A DNA stretch of 13,885 nucleotides from positions 1-13,885 of the forward strand of contig CAYXVY010000272.1 of the NCBI GenBank assembly GCA_964468745.1. Reading direction: 5' to 3'. Both the position numbers and the translations under genes were made by a program. Within the stretch, counting starts at the first letter, position 1. The number at the start of each line of letters is the position of its first letter. Positions 5,385 through 12,971 of this stretch are shown here, piece after piece. The notes below the pieces were generated by a model that saw only the letters and a program-made list of their open reading frames with translations, searched no databases and was not told the origin of the DNA. Source of the DNA: JACPRB01 sp964468745. Its GTDB lineage: Bacteria > Planctomycetota > MHYJ01 > JACPRB01.

Positions 5385-8040
5385 GCTGAAATCCCTGCTC
5401 TCACGCCTCAACAAGTTCTGCACCCGCTCGCTCGAAGGGGCGGCCGGTGCGTGCGTCTCGCGCTCGAACTACGAAGTCAGCGTCGAGCACCTCCTTCTGC
5501 AGTTCCTGGAGGACCCGGGCTGCGACCTCGCGCAGATCCTGAAGCACTACGAAGTGGACGCGTCGCGCGTGAAGAAGTCGCTCCACGGCCTGCTCGAGGA
5601 CTTCAAGACGGGCAACGCGGGACGTCCCGTGTTCTCGCCCACGCTTACGGAGTGGTTCCAGGACGCGTGGGTGCTCGCGTCGATCGACCATTCGCTCGCC
5701 GAGATCCGCAGCGGCGTCCTCCTGCGCTCGCTCCTCGCGCAACCCGTCCGCTTCACGTCGGAGGACCTCTCCGAGCTCTTCCAGAACGTGAAGAAGGACG
5801 ACCTCAAGATCAACTACGCGACGATCGTCACCAAGTCGAGCGAAGGCGCGGCCGCCTACGCTACGAAGACCGAGGGCAAGTCGGAGGCCGGCGCGCGTCC
5901 CAGCGGCGACGGCTCGGCGCTCCAGAAATATGCCATCAACTTCACCGAGCGCGCGCGCAAGGGGGAGCTCGACCCCGTCTTCGGCCGCGACCGCGAGATC
6001 CGCCAGATGGTGGACATCCTCGCCCGGCGCCGGAAGAACAATCCGATCTGCGTCGGCGAGGCCGGCGTCGGCAAGACCGCCGTCGTCGAAGGCCTCGCCA
6101 TCCGCATCGTCGAAGGAGACGTGCCCGACGCGCTCAAGGGCGTCGAGCTCTGCGGCCTCGACATGGGCCTGCTGCAGGCCGGCGCGGGCGTGAAGGGCGA
6201 GTTCGAGAACCGCCTGAAGAACGTCATCAACGAGGTCAAGGCCTCGCCGAAGCCGATCATCATGTTCATCGACGAGGCGCACACGCTCATCGGGGCGGGC
6301 GGCGCCGCGGGCGGAGGCGATGCCGCAAACCTCCTCAAGCCGGCCCTCCCGCGCGGCGAACTCAGGACCGTCGCCGCACCCACGTGGAGCGAGTACAAGA
6401 AGTACTTCGAGAAGGACGCCGCCCTGGCGCGCCGATTCCAGCTCGTCAAGCTCGACGAACCGAACGACGAAGTCGCCACGACGATGCTTCGCGGCCTCCG
6501 TGCCGGGTACGAGAAGGCGCACAACGTCACGATCCTCGACGATGCGCTCGTCGCGGCGGCCAAGCTGGGCAGCCGCTACATCAGCGGTCGCCAGCATCCC
6601 GACAAGGGCGTGGACCTGATGGACACGGCGGCCGCCCGCGTGAAGATCGGGCTCACGTCGAAACCCGACTCCTTGCAGGATCTCGAACGAAAGATCCAGA
6701 CGCTGGAACGCGAACACGGGGCGGTCAAGCGAGACGCGACCGCCGGCGCGGAAGGCAAAGAGGAGCGCATCGCGGACATCGAAAAAGTCATCGCGAAGAC
6801 GAAGGAGGACGCGAAGGCGCTGACCGAGCGATGGCAGAAGGAGAAGAAGGCCGCGGAGAAGGTGATCGAGATTCGCAAGCGCCTCGAGAACCCGGAGACC
6901 AAGGGCAAGAAGGACGCGCCGAAGGAGACGAAGTCGCGCGCCAAGGACGCCGGCGGCGATCTCAAGAAGGAACTCCAAAGGGCGCTCGGAGAGCTGAAGG
7001 AACTCCAGGGCAAGGACGCGCTCATCCCGCTCGAGGTCGATGCGGAGGTCGTCGCGCGTGTCGTCGCCGACTGGACGGGCATTCCGATCGGCAAGATGGT
7101 GAAGGACGAGGCGGCCACGATGCTCGCGTTCGAGGAGAACCTGCGCAAGCGCATCAAGGGACAGGATCACGCGCTCGCGACCGTCGCGCGCGGACTGCGC
7201 GCGTCGAAGGCAGGGCTCAAGAATCCGCGCCAGCCGATGGGCGTCTTTCTTTTCGTCGGCCCGAGCGGCGTCGGCAAGACGGAGATGGCGATCGGCGTCG
7301 CCGACCAGATCTTCGGCGGCGAGCGCTTCATGACCACGATCAACATGTCGGAATTCCAGGAGAAGCACACGGTGTCGAAGCTGGTCGGGTCGCCCCCCGG
7401 CTACGTCGGATACGGCGAGGGGGGCATCCTCACCGAGGCGGTGCGGCAGCGCCCGTACTCCGTCGTGCTCCTCGACGAGGTCGAGAAGGCCGACCCCGAG
7501 GTGCTGAACGTCTTCTACCAGGTGTTCGACAAAGGGTCGCTCGCGGACGGCGAAGGGCGCGAAGTGGACTTCAAGGACACGGTTCTCTTCCTGACAAGCA
7601 ATCTCGCCAGCGACATCATCTGCGAGTCGGCGAAGGACGAACGCCCTCCCGTCGATGAGCTCGTCGGACAGATCCGGCCGGTTCTGTCGAAGCACTTCAA
7701 GCCCGCGCTGCTCGCGCGCATGACGATCGTGCCCTTCTATCCGATCGACGCGGAGTCGATGAAGGAGATCACGCGCCTCAAGCTCGGGCACCTGGGGGCA
7801 CGACTGAAGGAGAGCCACAAGATGACGCTGGACGTGGACCCGAAGGTCGTCAACGCCATCGCCGAGCGCTGCACGGAGGTGGAGACGGGCGCGCGCAACG
7901 TCGACCACATCCTCTCCGGCACACTGCTGCCGCAGATGTCCACCTCGCTCCTCGAGCAAATGAGCAAGGGACCACTGCCCGACCGCCTGAAGGTGGGCAT
8001 CGGCAAGGATGGGGAGTTCGTGCTGAGCTTCGGGAAATGA
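5371..8040 (+). CDS. tssH: T6SS sheath-recycling ATPase TssH (ClpV)
   Basis: This 889-residue double AAA+ protein of the ClpB family disassembles contracted TssB/TssC sheaths in the cytoplasm. Domains in order: ClpN-like N domain (about 1-150); first ATPase with Walker A GEAGVGKT (229-236) and Walker B FIDEAHT (D301, E302); charged coiled-coil middle domain (about 425-545); second ATPase with Walker A GPSGVGKT (630-637), Walker B LLDEVEKA (D702, E703), sensor N744 in 'LTSN', and sensor-2 GAR (840-842). ClpV-specific words such as 'LLQAGAGVKGEFENRLK' and 'ANLLKPAL' separate it from housekeeping ClpB. One oddity is 'AAPTWSEY' (P337), where relatives have 'AATTWSEY', at the sensor-1 position of the first ATPase. 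The gene is followed by a 368-bp gap carrying the second copy of the structured element. Confidence 0.96.
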   Translation: MVSVELKSLLSRLNKFCTRSLEGAAGACVSRSNYEVSVEHLLLQFLEDPGCDLAQILKHYEVDASRVKKSLHGLLEDFKTGNAGRPVFSPTLTEWFQDAWVLASIDHSLAEIRSGVLLRSLLAQPVRFTSEDLSELFQNVKKDDLKINYATIVTKSSEGAAAYATKTEGKSEAGARPSGDGSALQKYAINFTERARKGELDPVFGRDREIRQMVDILARRRKNNPICVGEAGVGKTAVVEGLAIRIVEGDVPDALKGVELCGLDMGLLQAGAGVKGEFENRLKNVINEVKASPKPIIMFIDEAHTLIGAGGAAGGGDAANLLKPALPRGELRTVAAPTWSEYKKYFEKDAALARRFQLVKLDEPNDEVATTMLRGLRAGYEKAHNVTILDDALVAAAKLGSRYISGRQHPDKGVDLMDTAAARVKIGLTSKPDSLQDLERKIQTLEREHGAVKRDATAGAEGKEERIADIEKVIAKTKEDAKALTERWQKEKKAAEKVIEIRKRLENPETKGKKDAPKETKSRAKDAGGDLKKELQRALGELKELQGKDALIPLEVDAEVVARVVADWTGIPIGKMVKDEAATMLAFEENLRKRIKGQDHALATVARGLRASKAGLKNPRQPMGVFLFVGPSGVGKTEMAIGVADQIFGGERFMTTINMSEFQEKHTVSKLVGSPPGYVGYGEGGILTEAVRQRPYSVVLLDEVEKADPEVLNVFYQVFDKGSLADGEGREVDFKDTVLFLTSNLASDIICESAKDERPPVDELVGQIRPVLSKHFKPALLARMTIVPFYPIDAESMKEITRLKLGHLGARLKESHKMTLDVDPKVVNAIAERCTEVETGARNVDHILSGTLLPQMSTSLLEQMSKGPLPDRLKVGIGKDGEFVLSFGK

Positions 8041-8087
8041 CGCGCGACCGTGCAGACAATACCTGGAAAAGCCGCGGGAGAGTCGGA

Positions 8088-8369
8088 CAGATCCACGTCC
8101 TCCCTTTCCCCGCAACTTTCCGGATTAACGCAGAGAACGCGGAGGTGCCGCGAAGTCGCTGCGTGCGCAGAGCTCCGCCGCCGTGCGGGCGGAGCCCGCA
8201 CGAGCGGCCACGCAGAGCGGAATTCCGAAACGCTCACGTTCAAGATCGGGCGTTTCGGAATTCCGCTCTGCGTGGCGGCGCCCGCGCTACGCGCGGGCCG
8301 GCGGAGTCCGACAATGCCTCTGCGCCCCGAACCCCTCTGCGGCACCTCCGCGTTCTCTGCGTTTATCCG
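8088..8369. repeat. 282-bp structured dispersed element, copy 2
   Basis: This has the same orientation and length as the copy at 3954-4235, aligning without gaps. Here the outer stem is nearly perfect: 8120-8151 pairs with 8339-8370 at 31 of 32 positions. Inside are the 16-pair middle stem (8165-8180 with 8299-8306 and 8318-8325, 11-base bulge 8307-8317), hairpin GTGCGGGC/GCCCGCAC (8183-8190 and 8194-8201), the central 27-bp perfect hairpin (8207-8233 with 8250-8276, loop of 16), and hairpin CCCGCGC/GCGCGGG with a TAC loop (8281-8297). It fills most of the gap 8041-8408; nothing else is seen there except the vgrG ribosome binding site. Confidence 0.87.
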
Positions 8370-8398
8370 GTATTCGCCCGCAGCGTTTCCTGAAACCT

Positions 8399-8406
8399 AG
8401 GAGGAG
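8399..8406 (+). promoter_or_regulatory. Strong ribosome binding site of vgrG
   Basis: AGGAGGAG ends two bases before ATG 8409, with the AGGAGG core four bases away. It is by far the best Shine-Dalgarno sequence in the window, and it follows the structured element. vgrG can therefore be translated independently of tssH. Confidence 0.8.
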
Positions 8407-8408
8407 TT

Positions 8409-10688
8409 ATGGCCGACGCACCCAAAGTCATCCACTTCCACTCGGGCGCGCTCGCCGAGGACACGTTACTCGTCCACATGTTCACCGGCCAGGAGCGGAT
8501 CTCCCGGCCCTACAGCTACGACCTCGAGCTTGTGTCAAAGAAGGCGGACATCGATTTCGGCAAGGTGCTTAAAGAACCCGTGTACGTCGGCATCAAGGCG
8601 CCCGTGCGGCTGCGGGACGGCGGGTTCGGCAACCGGCTCCTGAAAATCAGCGGCATGCTTTCCTTCTTCCAGCAGGAGGAGAAGAAATACGAGTGGGTGC
8701 GCTACCGCGCCGTGCTCGTGCCGCGCCTGTGGAAGCTCTCGCTCACGATCCAGAGCCGCGTCTTCCAGGACAAGGACGTGAAGCAGATCGTCGAGCAGGT
8801 GCTCAAGGATGCGGGATTCGCGACGACGGATTTCGAGTTCAAGACGACCGGCAGCTACAAGCCGCGCGAGTACGTGGTCCAGTACCAGGAATCGGATCTC
8901 GACTTCATCAACCGCTGGCTGGAGCACGAGGGGATTTTCTACTTCTTCGACCAGACGGATGAGGGGGAGAAGATCATCTTCGGAGACTCGACGTCGGCGT
9001 ATGCCGCGCTCGTCGGGGGTGCGAAGGTGCCGTACCGCCCGATCGCCGAGAAGGGCGGGCGCGTGGCCGAGGAGGGGGCGACGGACTGGTTCGCAGAGGA
9101 GGTCATCCAGTCGTTCTCGAGCCGGCACAGCGTGATCCCCAAGGAGGTCGTGCTCAACGATTACAACTGGCGCAAGCCGGCGGACAGCATCAAGGTCGAG
9201 GCGACGGTGCACGACGACGGCGTGGGCAAGGTCTACAACTACGCCGACCATTACAAGGACACGGGCGAGGGGAAGGCGCTCGCCAAGGTGCGTGCGGAGG
9301 AGATCAAGTGCCGCCGCGCGGTCTTCATGGGCGCGTCCGACCACAAGGCGTTCCGCGCTGGAACGAAGTTCACGCTCGCGGATCACTACCGCGACGACTT
9401 CAACACCGACTACCTCATCACCGACGTGCGGACGCGCGCGGCGCAGGCTCTCGGGCTCCCGTGGAGCACAGTCATCGGCACGACGTTCGGCAACGAGTGG
9501 AGCGGCATCCTCGCCTCCGAGACGTTCCGACCGCTGCGCGAGACGCCGTGGCCCTCCATCCACGGCGTGATCAACGCGAAAGTCGATGGGGGCGGGAGCG
9601 AGCAGTACGCGGAGATCGACGACGCGGGGCGTTACAAGGTGAAGCTGCCGTTCGACCTGTCGGACAAGAAGGACGGCAAGGCGTCGCGCTTCATCCGCAT
9701 GGCGCAGCCGTATTCCGGCAAGGACTTCGGGATGCACTTCCCGCTCCACAAGGGAGCGGAGGTCATCCTCACGTTCGTCGACGGCGATCCCGACCGGCCC
9801 ATCATTTCGGCGGCCGTACCCAACCCGGACACGAGCAGCCCCGTCAAGGGCGGCAATCACACGCAGTGCGTGATCAAGACGGGCAGCGACAACAAGATCG
9901 TGATCGAGGACACTTCGGGCGGCGAACGCATCCGGATGTCGACGCCGCACTCGAGCACGTACCTGTCGCTCGGCGCGCCGAACGCCGGGGGCAACGTCCA
10001 CCTCGGCACCGACGGCAAGGAGATCCGCGAAATCGGAACAGACACCGACACGACCATTGGAGCCAACCTGTTGCACGCAGTCGGCGGCAGCGAAGTGTGG
10101 GACACAACGGGCAACGTGGCCCGCACGATCGGCGGCCATTTGCGGCAGGCCGTCACCGGCTTCTTCAACCACACGGTATCGGGATACCAGGCGACCCTCG
10201 TGCACGGCCTGGGCCGCGACGTCTTCCTGGGCGGCAAGAACGAAGTCATCGGTCCGTGGAAGATGGAGTACGTGTTCGGGGCCAACACCGGCATCGTGAC
10301 GGGCGTGAAAACGGACATCATCGGCGGCGCAACGATCCTGCTGCACAAGGGCGTCGCGTACGAGAAGGCGCCCGCGGACAAGAAGGAGGCGGCGACCGCC
10401 AAGGAGCTGTACGGCATCCTCAAGAGCGACATCGGCAGCGTGGCACGCAAGGTCAGCGGCGCCGTGAAGGACAAGATGAGCGATCTGCACCAGAAAATCT
10501 CGGCGAACGCACGGATGAAGGCCTGCATGGCCAAGTTCGAAGCGGAGGACAAGCTGCACGCGAAGGGCGGATCCCAGGTCAAGCTCGAGGCGCCCGTCGT
10601 CAAAATCACAGCCGACGCCAAGGTCGGCGGCGACCAGAAAGTGAGCGGCTCGCTCGACGTGAAGAATAAGGCGCTGCAGGTACCCTAG
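8409..10688 (+). CDS. vgrG: T6SS spike protein VgrG (TssI)
   Basis: The 759-residue trimeric spike caps the Hcp tube and punctures the target cell. Domains: gp27-like hub (about 1-370), with 'F.GQERISRPYSYDLELVS' and 'YVVQYQESDLDFINRWLEHEGIFYFF', both hallmark VgrG motifs; gp5 OB fold (about 380-470), with 'GRYKVKLPFD..DKKDGKASRFIRMAQPYSGKDFGMHFPLHKGAEVILTFVDGDPDRPII'; then 'GSDNKIVIEDTSGGERIRMSTPH' leading into the beta-prism. From about residue 650 an unusual charged, probably helical segment ('ADKKEAATAKELYGILKSDIGSVARKVSGAVKDKM...KFEAED') interrupts the beta pattern. The protein then ends with a short beta-like 'GGSQVKLEAPVVKITADAKV...'. No enzymatic effector domain is recognised. The TAG stop is immediately followed by the next start codon. 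Confidence 0.96.
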   Translation: MADAPKVIHFHSGALAEDTLLVHMFTGQERISRPYSYDLELVSKKADIDFGKVLKEPVYVGIKAPVRLRDGGFGNRLLKISGMLSFFQQEEKKYEWVRYRAVLVPRLWKLSLTIQSRVFQDKDVKQIVEQVLKDAGFATTDFEFKTTGSYKPREYVVQYQESDLDFINRWLEHEGIFYFFDQTDEGEKIIFGDSTSAYAALVGGAKVPYRPIAEKGGRVAEEGATDWFAEEVIQSFSSRHSVIPKEVVLNDYNWRKPADSIKVEATVHDDGVGKVYNYADHYKDTGEGKALAKVRAEEIKCRRAVFMGASDHKAFRAGTKFTLADHYRDDFNTDYLITDVRTRAAQALGLPWSTVIGTTFGNEWSGILASETFRPLRETPWPSIHGVINAKVDGGGSEQYAEIDDAGRYKVKLPFDLSDKKDGKASRFIRMAQPYSGKDFGMHFPLHKGAEVILTFVDGDPDRPIISAAVPNPDTSSPVKGGNHTQCVIKTGSDNKIVIEDTSGGERIRMSTPHSSTYLSLGAPNAGGNVHLGTDGKEIREIGTDTDTTIGANLLHAVGGSEVWDTTGNVARTIGGHLRQAVTGFFNHTVSGYQATLVHGLGRDVFLGGKNEVIGPWKMEYVFGANTGIVTGVKTDIIGGATILLHKGVAYEKAPADKKEAATAKELYGILKSDIGSVARKVSGAVKDKMSDLHQKISANARMKACMAKFEAEDKLHAKGGSQVKLEAPVVKITADAKVGGDQKVSGSLDVKNKALQVP

Positions 10689-12971
10689 ATGCGCCTCGTC
10701 GTCGATTCCACCGTCACGACGGGCTGGCTCGTCTCGAAGATCCGCCCGCCGCAGCTGTCCGGCACCTTCTTCGTGAAGGGGACGTACCGGCTGCGCCCCG
10801 GCGCGGAGGCGATTCCGCACGAGAAGCCGCTCCCCCCGGGCGGCGACGTCCACGTTCAGGAGAATCCGGAGAAGCCGCTGCGGTGCGAGACCGACTTCGT
10901 CCCGTTCAAGCCGCGCGCGGACGTCGTCGTCGTGGGCACCGCGCACGCACCAGAAGGCAAGAAGACGTCGGTTCTGCGCGTCGGCTTCCGCGCGGGCCGC
11001 GTACAGAAGGCCGTCGCCGTGATCGGACGGCGCGCCTGGAAGCGCGGCTTTCTTGTCGGCACCACGTTCAGCGACCCCGAGATGTTCACGCAGATGCCGA
11101 TCGCGTACGACCGCGCCTACGGCGGCCCCGGATGGAACAAGAATCCGATGGGAATCGGCCGCGAGGGCGACGAACTTCCAAACATCGAGAATCCCGATCG
11201 ACTGCTCCGTGCGCCCAGCGACGGGCTCGATCCGGCGGGGTTCGGGCCGATCGCGCGCATGTGGGAGCAGCGCCTGTCGCTGACCGGCACGTACAAGGCG
11301 AAGTGGCTCAAGGAGCGGTGGCCGTGGTTCCCCGAGGACTTCGACTTCGCCCACTTCAACAGCGCGCCGCGGGACCAGCAGGCGGACTACTTCAAGGGGG
11401 ACGAGGAGCTGCTCTTCGAGCACATGAATGCGGCGCAACCGCAGTACAAGTCGCGGCTCCCCGGACTGAGGGCGCGCTGCTTCCTTGCGGAGAAGATCGA
11501 CGGCAAGGACCGCTGGCGCGAGGTGCCGCTCAAGCTCGACACGATCTGGATCGACATGGACTCGGAGACGCTCGTCCTCGTCTGGCGCGGCGCGGTGGAC
11601 GTGCGCACGCTGAAGCTGCGCGAGATCGAGCACCTGTTTGCATTCATCGAGAAGCTGTCTGAATCCGCGGCCACGGTCGACCAGGCGCGCGCTCTCTTCC
11701 TCAAGCGGCTCAAGGGGGATGAGGAACCCGTCGAGGTGGAAGCGGACGAGGCCGCGGAAGACGCCGCGTTCGAGAAGGAGATGGGCGGGCTGGAGGAGGA
11801 ATTCGCCAAGGACCGCGCGGAGGCGGCAAAGATCGAGGAGCAGGCGAACAAGATGCTCGTCGAGGCCGGTCTCGACCCGAAGAAGCTCGCCGTGCCCGCG
11901 GAAGACCCGACGGCCCAGACGCTCAAGGCCGCACTTGCGCAGCTGGCCGCCTCCATCAAGGTCGAGCAACCCGCGCTCGCGGCGCAGATCCTCGCGTTCC
12001 AGCCGGGCGAGCTTCCGGCCGAGGACAAGGAGGAGCCGGAGGAGGACGCGGACCGAAAGTGGACCCGCGACGAGGTTGTCGCCGCCGTGAAACGCGGACA
12101 CGCGTTCGTAGATCACGACCTGTCGGGTCTCGATCTCTCGAGTCTCGATCTCTCGGGCGCCAATTTCGCGGGAGCGTCGCTCTCGAAGGCGAATCTCTCC
12201 AGGACGAAACTCATCAAGGCGAACCTGTCTAAGGCCGAGCTGCCGAAGGCAGATCTGACCGAGGCCGATCTCTCGGGCGCCACGCTCGATCTCGCGGACT
12301 TCACGGGGTGCACGCTGACGAAGGCGAAGTTCGTGGAGGCGTCCCTCAACGACACCGAAATGATGAAGTGCGCGCTCGACGGCGCCGACTTCTCGCAAGC
12401 CACCGGCAAGGGGATCTACTTCACGTCCAGCGCCCTGGCCGGCGCGTCGTTCAAGGGAGCCACGCTGCCGCTCGCCGATTTCGAGAAGGCGGACATCACC
12501 GGCGCGGACTTCACGGGCGCGAAGCTTCGGGCGGCGTGCGTCGAAAGCTGCAAGGGCGCGGGGGCCATCTTCACCGGCGCCGACCTGACGTCCCTGAAGG
12601 GCGCCCCTTCGCCCGACTTCACCGGCGCGAAGTTCCAGGGGATCACGGCGGAAGCATCGGTCTGGACCGGCGCGAAGCTCGACAAGGCGGACTTCACGGG
12701 CGCGAAGCTCGCGCGCGCCGACTTCGAGCAGTGCTCGGCGAAAGCCACGGTCTTCCTGCGCGCCGATCTAACGTCGGCTGTTTTCGCGGACGCGTCGCTG
12801 ATGGGGGCGATCCTACGAGACGCCAACCTGATGCGCGCGAACTTCGAGAGGGCCGATCTCACCGAGGCCGACCTCGGCGGCGCGAACGCCTTTGAAGCGG
12901 AGTTCTGGGAAACGAAGATCGAGCGGACGCACCTGCAGGGCGCGAACCTGAAGAACACGAAGCTTTCATGA
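10689..12971 (+). CDS. DUF2169 domain fused to pentapeptide repeats, T6SS accessory
   Basis: The protein has 760 residues. The N-terminal half (about 1-330) is DUF2169, marked by 'VVGTAHAP', 'GRRAWKRG', 'MPIAYDRAYGGPGWNKNPMGIG', 'LPNIENPDRL' and 'PAGFGPIARMWEQR'. DUF2169 proteins are encoded beside vgrG and PAAR genes and are thought to help load effectors on the spike. A charged, alanine-rich linker with coiled-coil character follows (about 335-455). 'WTRDEVVAAVKRGHAFVDHDL' then leads into pentapeptide repeats of the A(D/N)Lxx type to the C terminus (about 476-758), which should form a right-handed four-sided beta helix. The ATG directly abuts the vgrG stop, implying coupled translation. The precise role of the repeat domain is unknown; binding an effector or the spike tip is inference. 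Confidence 0.9.
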   Translation: MRLVVDSTVTTGWLVSKIRPPQLSGTFFVKGTYRLRPGAEAIPHEKPLPPGGDVHVQENPEKPLRCETDFVPFKPRADVVVVGTAHAPEGKKTSVLRVGFRAGRVQKAVAVIGRRAWKRGFLVGTTFSDPEMFTQMPIAYDRAYGGPGWNKNPMGIGREGDELPNIENPDRLLRAPSDGLDPAGFGPIARMWEQRLSLTGTYKAKWLKERWPWFPEDFDFAHFNSAPRDQQADYFKGDEELLFEHMNAAQPQYKSRLPGLRARCFLAEKIDGKDRWREVPLKLDTIWIDMDSETLVLVWRGAVDVRTLKLREIEHLFAFIEKLSESAATVDQARALFLKRLKGDEEPVEVEADEAAEDAAFEKEMGGLEEEFAKDRAEAAKIEEQANKMLVEAGLDPKKLAVPAEDPTAQTLKAALAQLAASIKVEQPALAAQILAFQPGELPAEDKEEPEEDADRKWTRDEVVAAVKRGHAFVDHDLSGLDLSSLDLSGANFAGASLSKANLSRTKLIKANLSKAELPKADLTEADLSGATLDLADFTGCTLTKAKFVEASLNDTEMMKCALDGADFSQATGKGIYFTSSALAGASFKGATLPLADFEKADITGADFTGAKLRAACVESCKGAGAIFTGADLTSLKGAPSPDFTGAKFQGITAEASVWTGAKLDKADFTGAKLARADFEQCSAKATVFLRADLTSAVFADASLMGAILRDANLMRANFERADLTEADLGGANAFEAEFWETKIERTHLQGANLKNTKLS

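Noticed and set aside
3954..8369. CRISPR array or insertion sequence as the origin of the repeated units
   Set aside because: There are only two units 4.1 kb apart with no spacer pattern, and no transposase or flanking target duplication that I can see.
8120..8370. The cloverleaf fold as a tRNA or tmRNA
   Set aside because: It is much too long, with a 27-bp arm and no T-arm, anticodon or CCA-end features.
8037..8400. Open frames within the structured elements (also 3904-4371) with similar Arg/Ala-rich peptides
   Set aside because: The similarity reflects the shared DNA repeat; frames in both directions and all phases are open, and there are no ribosome binding sites or domain features.
2104..12398. 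Very long minus-strand open frames opposite tssF, tssH and vgrG/DUF2169 (600 to about 1290 codons)
   Set aside because: They are Arg/Leu/Val-rich mirror images of GC-rich genes, match no family I know and lie opposite confidently identified proteins; GC-rich third positions remove stops from the antisense frames.
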